NCBI RefSeq assembly: GCF_003265345.1
Contig: NZ_QFWW01000036.1
Coordinates: 1-64,000, forward strand
Direction: 5' to 3'
Origin: Lentzea terrae
GTDB lineage: Bacteria > Actinomycetota > Actinomycetes > Mycobacteriales > Pseudonocardiaceae
Length of the DNA: 64,000 nt
Shown: positions 11,601 to 17,684 of the stretch, one piece after another
How the letters are laid out: each line of letters opens with the position of its first letter
Numbering within the stretch: the stretch's first letter is position 1
The notes under the pieces: model-generated
Told to the model about the DNA's origin: nothing
Seen by the model: only the letters and a program-made list of their open reading frames with translations
Databases searched by the model: none
Translations under genes and position numbers: made by a program

Positions 11601-12333
11601 CGTCACCGACGTCCGCTCGCACAAGGCCGACAGCAAGCTGTACAAGATCTGGGTCGCGGACAAGTCCGGTGTGGGCTCGATGGTTGCGACCGACGAGCAC
11701 CCGTTCTGGGTGGACAGCCTGCAGAAGTGGGTCAACGCCGAGGACCTGAAGCCCGGCTACCGGTTCCTCACGGCGGACAACCGGTCTGCCACGGTCGTCC
11801 TGACGCTGCCCTTCACCGACCACGACCGCAGGGTCTACAACCTGACGGTCGATGGGCTGCACACCTACTACGTGGGTGCCGGGCGAGCCGATGTACTCAC
11901 CCACAACTACGAGGTCACCAAGGTCAAGTGCCAGGACGAGCCGCAACTCGGCAGCACCCTCCCGGTGCGCAAGGAAGCGTCGGTCGGCAACGCCAACGGC
12001 AGCACCAACTACCGAGCCAACTTCAAGAAACACACCGGAATCGACCCAGACGCGGAAGGGCTGTGGGTCCACCACGCCATCGAGCAGGAAGTGCTCAACA
12101 AGTACCCCGGACTGTTCACCGAGGATGAGATCCACTCCGGGGAGAATCTGCGAGGTTTCAAGGACGGGCCGCACAACAGGCGTGCGCACCTGAGTGCCGT
12201 GAGGATCTTGTGGAACAAGTTCTACCGGCCGCACCGACTGGCCGGTACCACGCCGACCCGACAAGAGGTCCTGGACTACGTGACCTACGTCGATGACGAG
12301 CTGGGAAACTGGATGACACCGCGGGTGCGTTGA
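2653..12333 (+). CDS. RHS/YD-repeat polymorphic toxin with LamG-like, Hint and C-terminal nuclease-like domains
   Basis: This is a 3226-residue protein. ATG 2653 is preferred because GGGGGAAAG lies just upstream and a hydrophobic export/membrane segment (FLVPFLGLLLTVTLVAGVAG) follows; an in-frame ATG at 2602 is possible. In order: a beta-sandwich region at about 357-500, a LamG/concanavalin-like domain at about 977-1196, YD repeats at about 1215-2560, the RHS core (GFQGDWTDPDSG...ARWYEP) from 2587, an Ala/Lys-rich linker, a Hint domain at 2943-3085 (SFAASTPVLMADG to VLTHN), and a 141-residue tip from Y3086. The tip has a WVHHAIEQ motif (H3140, H3141, E3144) with downstream ENLRG and HLSAVRILWNKFY, resembling HNH-type nuclease toxins. 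In this family the YD shell encloses the toxin, and Hint is expected to cut it free. The next gene is the probable immunity protein. The nuclease activity is inference. Confidence 0.92.
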   Translation: MVGRRAGRFRTPMFLVPFLGLLLTVTLVAGVAGPGFPLWPWSSGGGTLAEQLEKARALASKQDSGSADGLKSESDSREGNRGMPVSEQSKYAVPDYKKATDGVRNAAKVVDPAVKPAGFNAKTSKELVDKRGTHESTYRNADGTLTTQFSDAPINYQRPDGTWAQIDPALVAENGQWRNRSDGVDLRVANAAGAADLVRLKLDDAHEFAYGMRGARNVAGQIDGTTITYPGVADHTDLKIESVAGGAKETLVLRDRAAARTWDFPLRLKGLKARVVDGAVSLVDNDGREKLRIPAGYMIDSSVRGEDAAAAISHGVRYEIVDNGQTLRISLDSAWLDDPARAYPVLVDPSVFEASGKLSSMQVTSSGGRITNPTELLIGNNGGVRYTSLIQFPAIASSLRNHKIFGAQLQVVNFDSTTCKPQPLTVHRVAAPWSTSGADGPAMSPAIAGASFSHGFMAVGQTRSPCPAAPELIDLGIAGEQMVQGWATGAADYGIALRAGTYANNSGFKRFTGNSANPPKLFVTHSPYNAKYQIDQPIPEPPVTSQQGGKVKVKVTNTSAYDWPQGQYDLAYKLFKATNNEYQGVKVAAQLPAGGIPRGGEATIEANIEKLPIGSYVLDFTMRRGDLTFTDEQVAPARITLEVFNIPPVVTGQYPLAGASVETLQPQLWAKGEDHENDPLKYKFQVCEQDDAGNPVNCFDSGWLDNVYWTVPAGKLRWDRIFYWRTFLYDGTSESEGIKFSALITSVPQPEVTSRMGNAPYTGNGLGFDPMVGNYTTAAIDAAAGTVGPELNVARTYNSLDPRAKLTFGSGWSSRYDMRVQPDADGSGNVIVTYPDGQQVRFGQNPDGSYTPPPGRAATLTGLPNNNGWQLIDKDRTVYTFRFDGPVASIKDSAGRLVDLQYDTAGKLWKTISRTSNRTLTFAWKADGSHVEYVRTEPVDGATLEWKYVYDGDRLLEVCNPDAKCTRYEYENGSHYRSVVLDSRPDSYWRLGEAGGDDAGSQIGVKLGKDKAKFVNIGPNYGRPGALEGSDDKAVELNGTSYVQLPEQSVNKHRDLSVELWFKTTSAGPLFSYQDKVVDQTPGAGVPVLYVDSDGKLRGQFWNGRIDPITSTGSVRDGNWHHVVLSGSLATQSLYLDGVKIGSREGVIDHPRLEYAYVGTAHTVGAFPGIAAGRTHFSGHVDELAFYARPLGENQVRTHFLAQKPGNQITTVRLPSMKVTASVSYDHVHDRMKEYVDSDGGRWQLGVPTIGGDERNIIRSVRVVDPGGRPQYFDFDGLKGRILRQVTPLGAATRPEDVIGRNCTTNPDGNITCNGLVVALGVRLFDYDESGFQQTITDEIGNKATLVHDDRGNLTKKISCREENNCQTTHYTYQAPTADPTDPKTDKLIETRDARSSGPADNTYLTKSVYTSFGDLAEETNPDGGTTFHTYTDGNSLAYGSTTAKEPARLLKSTSDPRGATTINSYYANGDLAETKSPSGLRTVFTYDVLGRKKTATEYSTAFPAGATTTYKYDKLGRVVELTYPAVKNAVTGETRTETAKTQYDEDGNTTVAELVDSADPGNPRRSTFEFDDYGRMTKTIGPEGNEASFGYDNFGNRTWAVDANGVKTVYTYTARNKVSQVRLVGWHGKAITPGASRVEPLDPDEPLPDLVLESNQYDHTGKLVLQLDAMGRQTHYTYYNDGLVKEIRAKADNLVTTPFVSIQQNTYDAAGNLTRQVGLGGKVTTHEYDVTGRVKASVQEPDTLRRRTDYNYDLSGNITKVTKSGAFSNTGPFGASFTEVVDFEYDTWGRQTKETLNGPNGPVSTKRVYDDRDKVTSVIAPRGNVTGGVPADHTTEYRYDERGRATTTISPPVTTEEYGKAPSVTRPTTVTGYNAFGDVTEVRNPAGDVMKMAYDKAGRTVRTESPGYKAPGSTETKVATVVAEYDPMGRAVKTTDPSGAIIRMYYDQRGRLVEKRDPKPDAPGEAGGSWYYTYTNNGDLLSTEDPTGGVKQSTYDQFSRPVTQTVLETTPQPAAYETKLGYDARGNLETVTSPKNEVTRFGYDVLGQKTSVTDPAGVVMQLGYDSFGNQVYVKDGQGRAQYQRMDQAGNKIADVSIAPTGETLRTARHGYDIAGNQITSSDPLNKVTKYTYDALGQLTKLEEPVSATETITTSFGYDTSGRRTRVTDGRGNSTFYTYNSLGKPESVIEPSTTAHPAEADRKWTASYDGNGRPTVLTAPGGVSRTRTYDALGRLTKETGAGASVSTVDREVSYDAVGRTKTISAPVGVNTYGYNNRGLLTSANGPSGDATFDYDEAGRLKSRTDASGNALFNYDKGRLSSVQDGVTGGLVAYGYNTAGLLETMNYGGGRVRTFSYDNLGRESSDVIKNAAAAVVSSIGYEYDLVDRLTKKTTAGTAGAGEQTYTYDDLGRTKTWSSGGNTVSYAWDKSGNRVQNGTKTAVYDERNRVTSDGDYTYTYTARGTRASRTSSGFEEKFDFDAFDRLIKVGNATYAYDGLDRPTSRGSKQFKYAGPSMDAVSDTDSTYGRGVFGELLSLGSGADKRLLVSDKHGDVVAGLDATTADVRDSVSYDPWGKPTATSGTKRNVGFQGDWTDPDSGHVNMGARWYEPSSGSFTSRDSVTQGGPGSAGFNRYVYGVGSPLNGFDPDGHGWFSDALSWVGDNISTIGHTALDVAGLVPGLGEIADGINAVWYLAEGNYTDAALSAAGMIPFGGWGATAAKWGNRGYDAMRGADNVPTPRTPDAPHPRRPDGPGAGKGPDGMPLKKGDAPSAGKGLPDPRKLAAEAAARKAAAARAAYQAAVKRTAAAKSAVARAVKSNPIPTLKAALKPRIANAKNIISAMPNAPARIVQTAVTNVQDLNKVYETIKTAMLGVGKEVVKEAAQAQVAETLATMGVPYAEDILDLASGGKKRKRPGDKGKEAKQDASGGASCPIRPPVTADSNSFAASTPVLMADGSRKTIASVQIGDSVVATDPTTKQTTTKTVTDVRSHKADSKLYKIWVADKSGVGSMVATDEHPFWVDSLQKWVNAEDLKPGYRFLTADNRSATVVLTLPFTDHDRRVYNLTVDGLHTYYVGAGRADVLTHNYEVTKVKCQDEPQLGSTLPVRKEASVGNANGSTNYRANFKKHTGIDPDAEGLWVHHAIEQEVLNKYPGLFTEDEIHSGENLRGFKDGPHNRRAHLSAVRILWNKFYRPHRLAGTTPTRQEVLDYVTYVDDELGNWMTPRVR

Positions 12334-12347
12334 ACGGAGTTTTGAAC

Positions 12348-12776
12348 GTGGGCAGCTACTACGAGATCGAGCCAGAGGTGTCGGGAGGCCTCGGTCCGGA
12401 CACCGTCTACGACCGCACGGTCATCCCGATGACGGTCACGCACGTGCACTACAAGGTGCACGACTGGCTCGGTGACTGCATCGTGACGGCGGACCCGGTG
12501 TTCCTGATCGTGCCGGCAACGGCCGCCAAGCTGCAGGATGCGGGCTTCACCGGGTTTCGTCTGGCTGACGCACAGGTGACGCCACACGAGCAGTTCCACA
12601 TCCTCAACCCCGGTGGCCAGCCGCCGGAGCTCCGGTGGCTCCTCGTCGACGGGGAGCCGGGTGTGGACGACCTGGGAATCGCGGCCGGGATGCTGGTGGT
12701 CAGCGAAGCGGTGCTGGAAGTGCTTCGCGCCGACGGCATCAACCAGGCAACCGTGACCGAGTGGGAACCTGAGTAG
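12348..12776 (+). CDS. Probable immunity protein for the RHS toxin
   Basis: A 142-residue acidic protein begins 14 bases after the toxin stop. GTG 12348 is preferred because a GGAG ribosome site lies 8 bases upstream; an in-frame TTG at 12330 would overlap the toxin stop. It has no signal peptide or membrane segment, so it is cytoplasmic. The sequence begins MGSYYEIEPEVSGGLG and ends in acidic residues (TEWEPE). I do not recognise a named immunity family. The assignment rests on position, size and acidity: polymorphic toxin loci nearly always carry the cognate immunity gene directly downstream, and this gene ends at a strong terminator that closes the toxin unit. Confidence 0.7.
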   Translation: MGSYYEIEPEVSGGLGPDTVYDRTVIPMTVTHVHYKVHDWLGDCIVTADPVFLIVPATAAKLQDAGFTGFRLADAQVTPHEQFHILNPGGQPPELRWLLVDGEPGVDDLGIAAGMLVVSEAVLEVLRADGINQATVTEWEPE

Positions 12777-12777
12777 G

Positions 12778-12816
12778 CGCGGTGAGGGCCACCCTTTCCG
12801 GGTGGCCCTCACCGCG
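12778..12816 (+). terminator. Strong hairpin terminator after toxin-immunity unit
   Basis: A perfect 17-bp stem (CGCGGTGAGGGCCACCC at 12778-12794 and its complement at 12800-12816) encloses a 5-base loop. It begins just after the immunity-gene stop. No U-tract follows, which is common in high-GC actinobacteria. Confidence 0.85.
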
Positions 12817-12894
12817 TTCAGGAACCGCCTCGTCGAGCTGCTTCAGCCCTGACCTCTTCCTTACCGATGTCCTGTGGTGGAACGGTTTGAGCGC

Positions 12895-13085
12895 GCACCG
12901 TCCTTCCCGGACGTTTGGTCGCACTCGGTGTGCTCGGTCAGCAGGCTCAACGCGGTGTCCAGCCAGGTCCCGCGCCGCCGTCGCCGACGTGCGAGCCGAA
13001 CGCGCCGGCCCACAGCGAGTACACCAGTGCGCCGGTGGCGATGACACGTTCCTGCCTGGCTGTGTGCTCACCAGTCCCGGCAACA
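12895..13085 (-). pseudogene. Possible TetR-type regulator C-terminal remnant
   Basis: Read leftward, one frame gives VIATGALVYSLWAGAFGSHV and the next gives LDTALSLLTEH. Together they look like the helical C-terminal domain of a TetR-family repressor broken by a frameshift. No N-terminal helix-turn-helix or start is present. It lies beside other gene fragments, so this stretch is decayed DNA. The family call is tentative. Confidence 0.3.
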
Positions 13086-13109
13086 GCGTGAGCGCGGAGC
13101 GGCGGGAGA

Positions 13110-13324
13110 CGCCTGGGGCAACCTCGGGCTTGCCCGCCAAGCCGCCGCCCGGCACTGGATCGGCCAGGACCTCGCCGGGTCGATCACCATGACCTCGTCG
13201 ATCGCCGGTCAGGTCGGCGTGCCCACCCTGGCGCCCTACGCCGCCAGCAAAGGCGGCGTGAACCAGCTCGTGCGCTACATCACCGGCGATCCTCGCCGTC
13301 GACGGCGGCTGCACCGCAACCTGA
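13110..13324 (+). pseudogene. Short-chain dehydrogenase/reductase remnant
   Basis: The translation contains the SDR active-site block: MTSSIAGQVG holds the catalytic Ser region and YAASKGGVNQLVR is the YxxxK motif. The C-terminal SDR ending AVDGGCTAT plus stop (TGA at 13322-13324) appears in another frame only about 20 bases later. The Rossmann N-terminus is missing and an internal deletion with frameshift has joined the active-site helix to the last strand. The gene cannot make an enzyme. It lies in the decayed zone left of the first tRNA-Lys repeat. Confidence 0.7.
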
Positions 13325-13497
13325 ACACGTCGAGAGGCCTGGCTGGCCGAACGCATGGTTCGGCCACATCGCACGCTCCTGCGGTCGGCGCGTGGGTCGA
13401 CCTCGGCCTCATGTTCACCGAGCCGGACGGCGCACCGCTGCATCCTGCGACGTCACGGACAATCGCCCGTCTCGTGCCTCGGGCTCGCAAAGCATGA
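13325..13497 (+). pseudogene. Tyrosine-recombinase (integrase) remnant A
   Basis: Fragments typical of actinomycete element integrases are visible: REAWLAERM in one frame, then WVDLGLMFTEPDGAPLHP running straight into TIARLVPRARKA and a stop at 13495-13497. The catalytic core, including the HxxR block and the tyrosine, is deleted. Its last bases resemble those of integrase remnant B at 25.9 kb (CTCGGGCTCGCAAA, TGATCCACAGC). It lies 50 bases left of the partial tRNA-Lys repeat, the position expected for an integrase next to its attachment site, so it belongs to an older element on the left. Confidence 0.65.
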
Positions 13498-13546
13498 TCC
13501 ACAGCGAAGAAACGGAGAACGAGAATGCGCACGCAGAATGCAGAGA

Positions 13547-13627
13547 AGCAGGTAGAGACGAATCTCTACCTGCTTCTCTGGAGTGCGCCGCCAGGGACTC
13601 GAACCTCGGACCCGCTGATTAAGAGTC
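13547..13627 (+). repeat. Attachment-site repeat: partial tRNA-Lys copy plus terminator (copy 1)
   Basis: These 81 bases match 25972-26052 with two mismatches. They hold the 28-bp hairpin that terminates tRNA-Lys and the 3' part of the tRNA on the minus strand, stopping at the anticodon loop. Sequence diverges after AAGAGTC, so only part of the tRNA is copied, as integrases that use tRNA genes leave behind. With copy 2 it brackets a segment of about 12.4 kb. Confidence 0.85.
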
Positions 13628-13655
13628 CTCGGGTGGTCCTCGACGAGGGTGCCAA

Positions 13656-14423
13656 ATGATGTCGGCTGATGCCATTTCTACACGTCAGATCCAAGAAGCT
13701 GAGGCGCAGCCTGTCGTTCCATGCCGTCCAGTGTCGTTGCAGGCCAGGGACCTCGGGCCCGTCCCGGGCTCGCATTCGGGGGTTCTACAGGACGTGACGC
13801 GGGCCGTCACGTCGACCATCGCGACGGTTGTCGGTCTCACATTTCTCTTCGGCTTCGGCAACGTGCTCAGCCTCGCGCTGCGACTCGGAGTACCAGTGTG
13901 GGCGGCCCCGTTGATCGCGCCAGCGGTCGACTTGTCGATCCTTGGGCTGCTTCTGGCGACGAGGTACCCCGCGTTGCGCGGCGCTTCGGCGGGGGAGCTT
14001 CAGCCTCTGCGCAGGTTCACGTTGTTCGTCAGCATGGTGTCGCTGGCTCTCAACGTGGCCGAGTCTTTGTTGAGCGGTGAGTACGGCAAGGCGGCGTTCG
14101 ACGCGGTTGGTCCGGTGTTGTTGATCGGTTGGGCGGAGGTCGGCCCGCAGGTCTTGCAGGCACTCGGCCGTGCCCGGCCGCCTGTATCTGTCCAGGCTGC
14201 TCGCGAACACGATGAGCGTGATGAGCTGGACTCTGAGGCGCCCACACAGGACGACTTGGTGCGTGCTCGCCGTGCTGATGCGCGGTACTGGGCGTCGCAC
14301 ATGCGGCCGATTCCGGCCGAAGTGCTTCGCAGGGAGCTGGAGATCGGCACTGTCCAGGCACGTGAGCTGATCGCGGTGGTTCGACGCGAAGTCGCGGCCA
14401 AGGTGTGCGCCTCAGCCACATAG
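13656..14423 (+). CDS. DUF2637 (SpdB-like) membrane protein of an integrative element
   Basis: This is a 255-residue protein starting at ATG 13656 with GAGGG upstream (an adjacent ATG at 13659 is possible). It has about four hydrophobic segments between residues 50 and 165, for example TIATVVGLTFLFGFGNVLSLAL, APLIAPAVDLSILGLLLAT and LFVSMVSLALNVAESLL. A charged tail follows and ends in a helix-turn-helix-like block (LRRELEIGTVQARELIAVVRREV). DUF2637 proteins accompany replication, transfer and spread genes in actinomycete integrative and conjugative elements and plasmids. The gene sits right beside the attachment repeat. No Rep or FtsK-type transfer gene remains, so the element is probably crippled. 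Confidence 0.8.
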   Translation: MMSADAISTRQIQEAEAQPVVPCRPVSLQARDLGPVPGSHSGVLQDVTRAVTSTIATVVGLTFLFGFGNVLSLALRLGVPVWAAPLIAPAVDLSILGLLLATRYPALRGASAGELQPLRRFTLFVSMVSLALNVAESLLSGEYGKAAFDAVGPVLLIGWAEVGPQVLQALGRARPPVSVQAAREHDERDELDSEAPTQDDLVRARRADARYWASHMRPIPAEVLRRELEIGTVQARELIAVVRREVAAKVCASAT

Positions 14424-14424
14424 G

Positions 14425-14936
14425 TCAATCGTGCTGGCCGTCGCCCAGAGGACGGTTCAACCGGCTCGGGTCGATCTGCTGGTCCCGAAGGGAGTTGCTC
14501 ATGGAGGCCGAGTACGGCCCGTCGATGTGGAACACCCGTATAGACGCTCCATCTCCTTCCACGATTGGCGAAAGAGGCCAGTTCCGCGCTCGTAAGGGTG
14601 AACCCACACCCAGTCCATCCACCACTTGTCCTCTTCGCGACTGAAGCGGGCCGCGCCCGCCGCGATCGGAAACGTTGCGGAGAACCTCTGTGAGTTGATC
14701 AGGACGCCTTGGTAGTCCGGGTTGGAGGGATCGAACGGGCCGAGGTCGTACCCGGTCTCCCGTTTGAACTGCAATCCGATCTCCGCCACTACCTCACGCA
14801 GCGCGTAGGTGCTGGAGTCGATCAACACGCCGGTCGGGCGTTCCGCAGTCAGCAGCGGGAACATACGGATGTCGAAGCGGGCCGGTTCGCCGAAGTGGGT
14901 CAGCTCACGGCTGCGTTCATCGAGCAGGTCGTCCAT
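14425..14936 (-). pseudogene. GNAT-like protein, frameshifted
   Basis: Reading leftward from ATG 14936, MDDLLDERSRELTHFGEPARF begins a protein that reaches WWMDWVWVHPYERGTGLF. This resembles the acetyl-CoA-binding motif of GNAT acetyltransferases (V-x-V-x-P-x-x-R-G-x-G). After ERLYG the frame ends early, but the adjacent frame continues sensibly (VFHIDGPYSASMSNSLRDQQ) to a stop at 14425-14427. One frameshift near 14540 explains this. The GNAT call rests on a single motif and is moderate; the frameshift is clear if both parts belong to one gene. Confidence 0.5.
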
Positions 14937-15058
14937 GACAGATGTGTACTCCGATCGGCGTCGTGTGGGGGCCGGTCTTGTGGCGACCTATGCCGGCGGG
15001 TGCGTCAGGGGATCTTGGCCGACGCCAGAGTGTGGATCGAATATCGGCTCGTGTCGTT

Positions 15059-15930
15059 CTACTGGCGGTCGACCAGCTCGCCGATCTCGACCTGGCCAAG
15101 AAGGTCCTGGATTTCTGGCTCCGTGGCGAGGTCGATGGGCAGAAGCTCGTGCGTCGTGCGCTTGAGGTTCGCCACGACCTCGGTAGCGGTGTCGTGGATG
15201 ATGTTGTTGGCCTCGGCGTCATCCCAACGCACAGCAGCAAGGCGGCCGCGTTCAAAGCGAGCACCGAACAGCACGTCGATCTGCGGTGCGCCATAGGAAT
15301 CAACACGGGACTGCTGGAGTGCGGCGACCCGCACTGCGGTGATTCCCGGCGCTACCGCGAGCGCCTCGCGAACCGTGAGGAGCATGTGCGAGGCCACAAG
15401 CATCAGATGCAGGTTGTTTCGCTCGGTCTTCGTGAGCTTCTTGAGACTGAGGTTGCCCGTGGCGGTCGTGGTCGGCTTCTTCTCCGGCACGATGTCAACG
15501 GTCGGCACAAGCACCACGGCGGTCAGTTCGGAGCCGTCCACGCCAACCGGTGCAGCTGGCGCTTCGTTGTCTTCGAAGGCCGCTGAGAGCACTTCGAGCA
15601 CGACGGTTTCGTCGTTGTCCTGCAAGGCTTTCCACCACTGTCCAAGTCGAACTGGTGCTGGGCATGAGCTAGTGATCGCTGGGCGGCAAGCCCTTGGATC
15701 TCGGCAGCGGCAGTGGCCTCCGCTCGTGCCTTGGCTTCCCGCCGAGCGGAACGCTGGAACAGACCAATGCCGACGAGAGCGTGCTTCTGATGCTTTCGCC
15801 GAACTTCGTCTGCCGCCAGGGGAGCGGCGCCGACGTGGAGTCGGGCTGCCCGTGGTCCGACGCTCGTGCGGATTCCGCGGCTCGATGCTCGGATGCGTAC
15901 GCCCGGTGCGATCTTCACCGAGAAGCCCAT
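15059..15930 (-). pseudogene. DUF4236-type protein, frameshifted
   Basis: From ATG 15930 the minus strand reads MGFSVKIAPGVRIRASSRGI, the characteristic start of DUF4236 proteins, then an Ala/Arg-rich helix up to HQFDLD. Near 15640 the sensible frame shifts by one base, and the rest (WWKALQDNDETVVLEVLSAAF to IGELVDRQ) ends at the stop at 15059-15061. The second half is acidic, contains a KKLTKTERNNLHLML segment, and shows no recognised enzyme motif. Such proteins are frequent cargo of actinomycete integrative elements. One indel separates it from an intact gene of about 289 codons, so a sequencing error should be excluded. Confidence 0.6.
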
Positions 15931-16295
15931 GGTTGCCTCCGCCCACTCAACGACTGGCCGGTAGATCGCAGGTGAGGGCGGGAGAGTTGCAACCGGTGAT
16001 CCGTGTCGACTCAGGACGGCGTTCACTGGGGGCTGTGTCAGCGATGTGCGCTGCGCGCAAACTTGGCCGGCTATGCGTCGCGCAAGAAGACCTCGCACAG
16101 ACACGCTTGGAGTCGTAACACCTACTGGGTATCCGGCGAACCATTGATCATGGTGGTGCATCGACCTGGGACAGGCGCCGACGATCGTGAGACGGTTTCA
16201 CTTGAACTTGGACGCCTGCTTGTCACCATCGACGTCGTCGTAGCGATTCCTCAGATCATGGACCCCGATAAAGTAGGAAATGTGTCGATTGCCTT
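15931..16295. other. No recognisable gene
   Basis: All six frames are broken or show no family resemblance that I can recognise. The stretch lies between the DUF4236 start and the IS5-type remnant and is probably decayed element DNA plus the DUF4236 promoter. Confidence 0.5.
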
Positions 16296-16544
16296 GTGCG
16301 ACAAGGGCTACCACGGCTAAGACGACGCCGGTACGCACGTGATCACTCCGTACAAGGGCCGCAACAAACCCGAGTCGCAGAAGGACGCCAACCGCGCCCA
16401 CGCCCGCCTGCGCAGCCCCGTGAACGCGCCAATCCAGCTCAAGACCTGGCGCATCCTCCGCAAACTCCGCCGCTGTCCCCGCCGCACAGGCCGACTGGCC
16501 AAAGCCATCCAGGTGTTACAGGACTACGAAGTCGTCGCAGGATG
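16296..16544 (+). mobile_element. IS5-family transposase remnant
   Basis: The translation CDKGYHG, a stop, then HVITPYKGRNKP, RAHARLRSP and LKTWRILRKLRRCP is the C-terminal part of an IS5-group DDE transposase. Intact relatives read DKGY-GAG...PYKG..KP....NRAHARLR...ERANAQLKTWRILR. A nonsense codon follows DKGYHG and the segment carrying the last catalytic acid is altered (VNAPIQLK where ERANAQLK is usual). The N-terminal two thirds are absent and no terminal inverted repeats were found, so it is inactive. Confidence 0.75.
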
Positions 16545-16799
16545 AAAAGGGCTCACTCCTTCAGCCTGAACGTCGATGGTGTTGTCGTACGTGAATGTCG
16601 CGCGGGCTGCTCCGCCGTTGCACCACTTCGCTCGCATTCAGGTGAATCGCTGATCCGTAGCCCGGCGCGCACGCTCCGCAGCCGGTGCTGATTCCAGGCG
16701 GGTTGAACTAATGCATGGAACGTTGTTGCGGAGTAACAGGGAGCGGGCTTGGTGCGATGGCGGTAAGACGTTCGGCAGTGTGATTGGAGGCGAGCCGTT

Positions 16800-17660
16800 T
16801 TGTTGTCCAGTTTGCTTCCCGGTATTCGGCAGCTACGCACGCCTGTCGCCGCTGGTGCGGTGATCGCGTTGGCCGTTGTCCTGGCGCACGGGGTTGGCCG
16901 GTTTGGCGCGGCTGGGAGGACTGGGCTCGTTCGGGATCTGGCCACCCTCGCCACGGCGCTGGGGCGGCCAGTCGCGCTGGCGGGGCTCGGGCTCGCCATG
17001 TACCTAGTGGGCGTGTTGTGGCAGTCGGTGTTACGGGTCGTGGCACGGTTCGTCGGAATTCGCTTGGGGCGCAGGGGGTTGCGCGAGGTCTACCGGGCTA
17101 CCTCCCGTGCTGTGTTCGCCGGGGTTTCCGGCCGGGTGCTCGAGCAGTTGGTCGAGGTTACGGCCGTTCGGTTGCGGCAGGAGCTGAAGGCCGGGACGTC
17201 GTCGCAGTGTGCGAGTGACTTCCGGAGCGCGCGGGCCCGGCTCGCCGATCGATCAGACGAGGGGGAGAACGCGCTGGTTCGTGCCGGTGCCGAAGCGCTC
17301 GTGTCTCAGGCTGCTCGTGAGCTGCTGGAGTTGGTGCCCACCCGGTTGATCACGGCAGAGAAGGAGTTGTGGGCTGGCTGGGACCAGGCCCGGGCCGAGG
17401 CCGAGTTCCGGGCGACGCTCGCGATTCCTCTCGCCGGGTTGGCCGGCACGCTGGGCGTGGTCTACCACCCGCTGTGGTGGGGCGGGGTGGTTGTCGCGTT
17501 GTTATTGCTGCGCATCGGTTCTGAGAGCGGTGAACGGGGGACCGAGGTGTTGCTGGAGGCGGTGAGGGCGCGCAAGGCCGTGTTGTTCGAGGACGGCGCG
17601 TTGCCCGACGTTCCGTGGAACACCTTTATTGGCAGCGAAGTGCGCGCGTCGGTTCGGTGA
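16800..17660 (+). CDS. Membrane protein, first gene of the ATPase operon
   Basis: This 286-residue protein of no family known to me starts at TTG 16800, with GGAGG 9 bases upstream. Two hydrophobic segments lie near the N-terminus (about 15-33 VAAGAVIALAVVLAHGVG and 55-80 VALAGLGLAMYLVGVLW). A long amphipathic Ala/Arg/Glu-rich cytoplasmic region follows, and a second hydrophobic pair lies at about 205-238 (ATLAIPLAGLAGTLGVVY, WWGGVVVALLLLRIG). The short tail ends WNTFIGSEVRASVR. The gene stops 24 bases before the giant NTPase gene, so co-transcription is very likely. By position it could be the membrane anchor or effector of an NTPase-controlled system. That role is inference. Confidence 0.7.
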   Translation: MLSSLLPGIRQLRTPVAAGAVIALAVVLAHGVGRFGAAGRTGLVRDLATLATALGRPVALAGLGLAMYLVGVLWQSVLRVVARFVGIRLGRRGLREVYRATSRAVFAGVSGRVLEQLVEVTAVRLRQELKAGTSSQCASDFRSARARLADRSDEGENALVRAGAEALVSQAARELLELVPTRLITAEKELWAGWDQARAEAEFRATLAIPLAGLAGTLGVVYHPLWWGGVVVALLLLRIGSESGERGTEVLLEAVRARKAVLFEDGALPDVPWNTFIGSEVRASVR

Positions 17661-17684
17661 CGTGGGCGGGACAGGGGAAGCACG

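Noticed and set aside
12782..13443. Overlapping open frames on both strands in the gap after the toxin terminator
   Set aside because: They have no consistent family match as whole frames; only fragments of SDR, integrase and possibly TetR genes are recognisable, in changing frames.
13585..13627. Second tRNA-Lys gene at 13.6 kb
   Set aside because: Only the 3' part up to the anticodon loop is present; the D arm and 5' acceptor strand are missing, so it is an attachment-site remnant.
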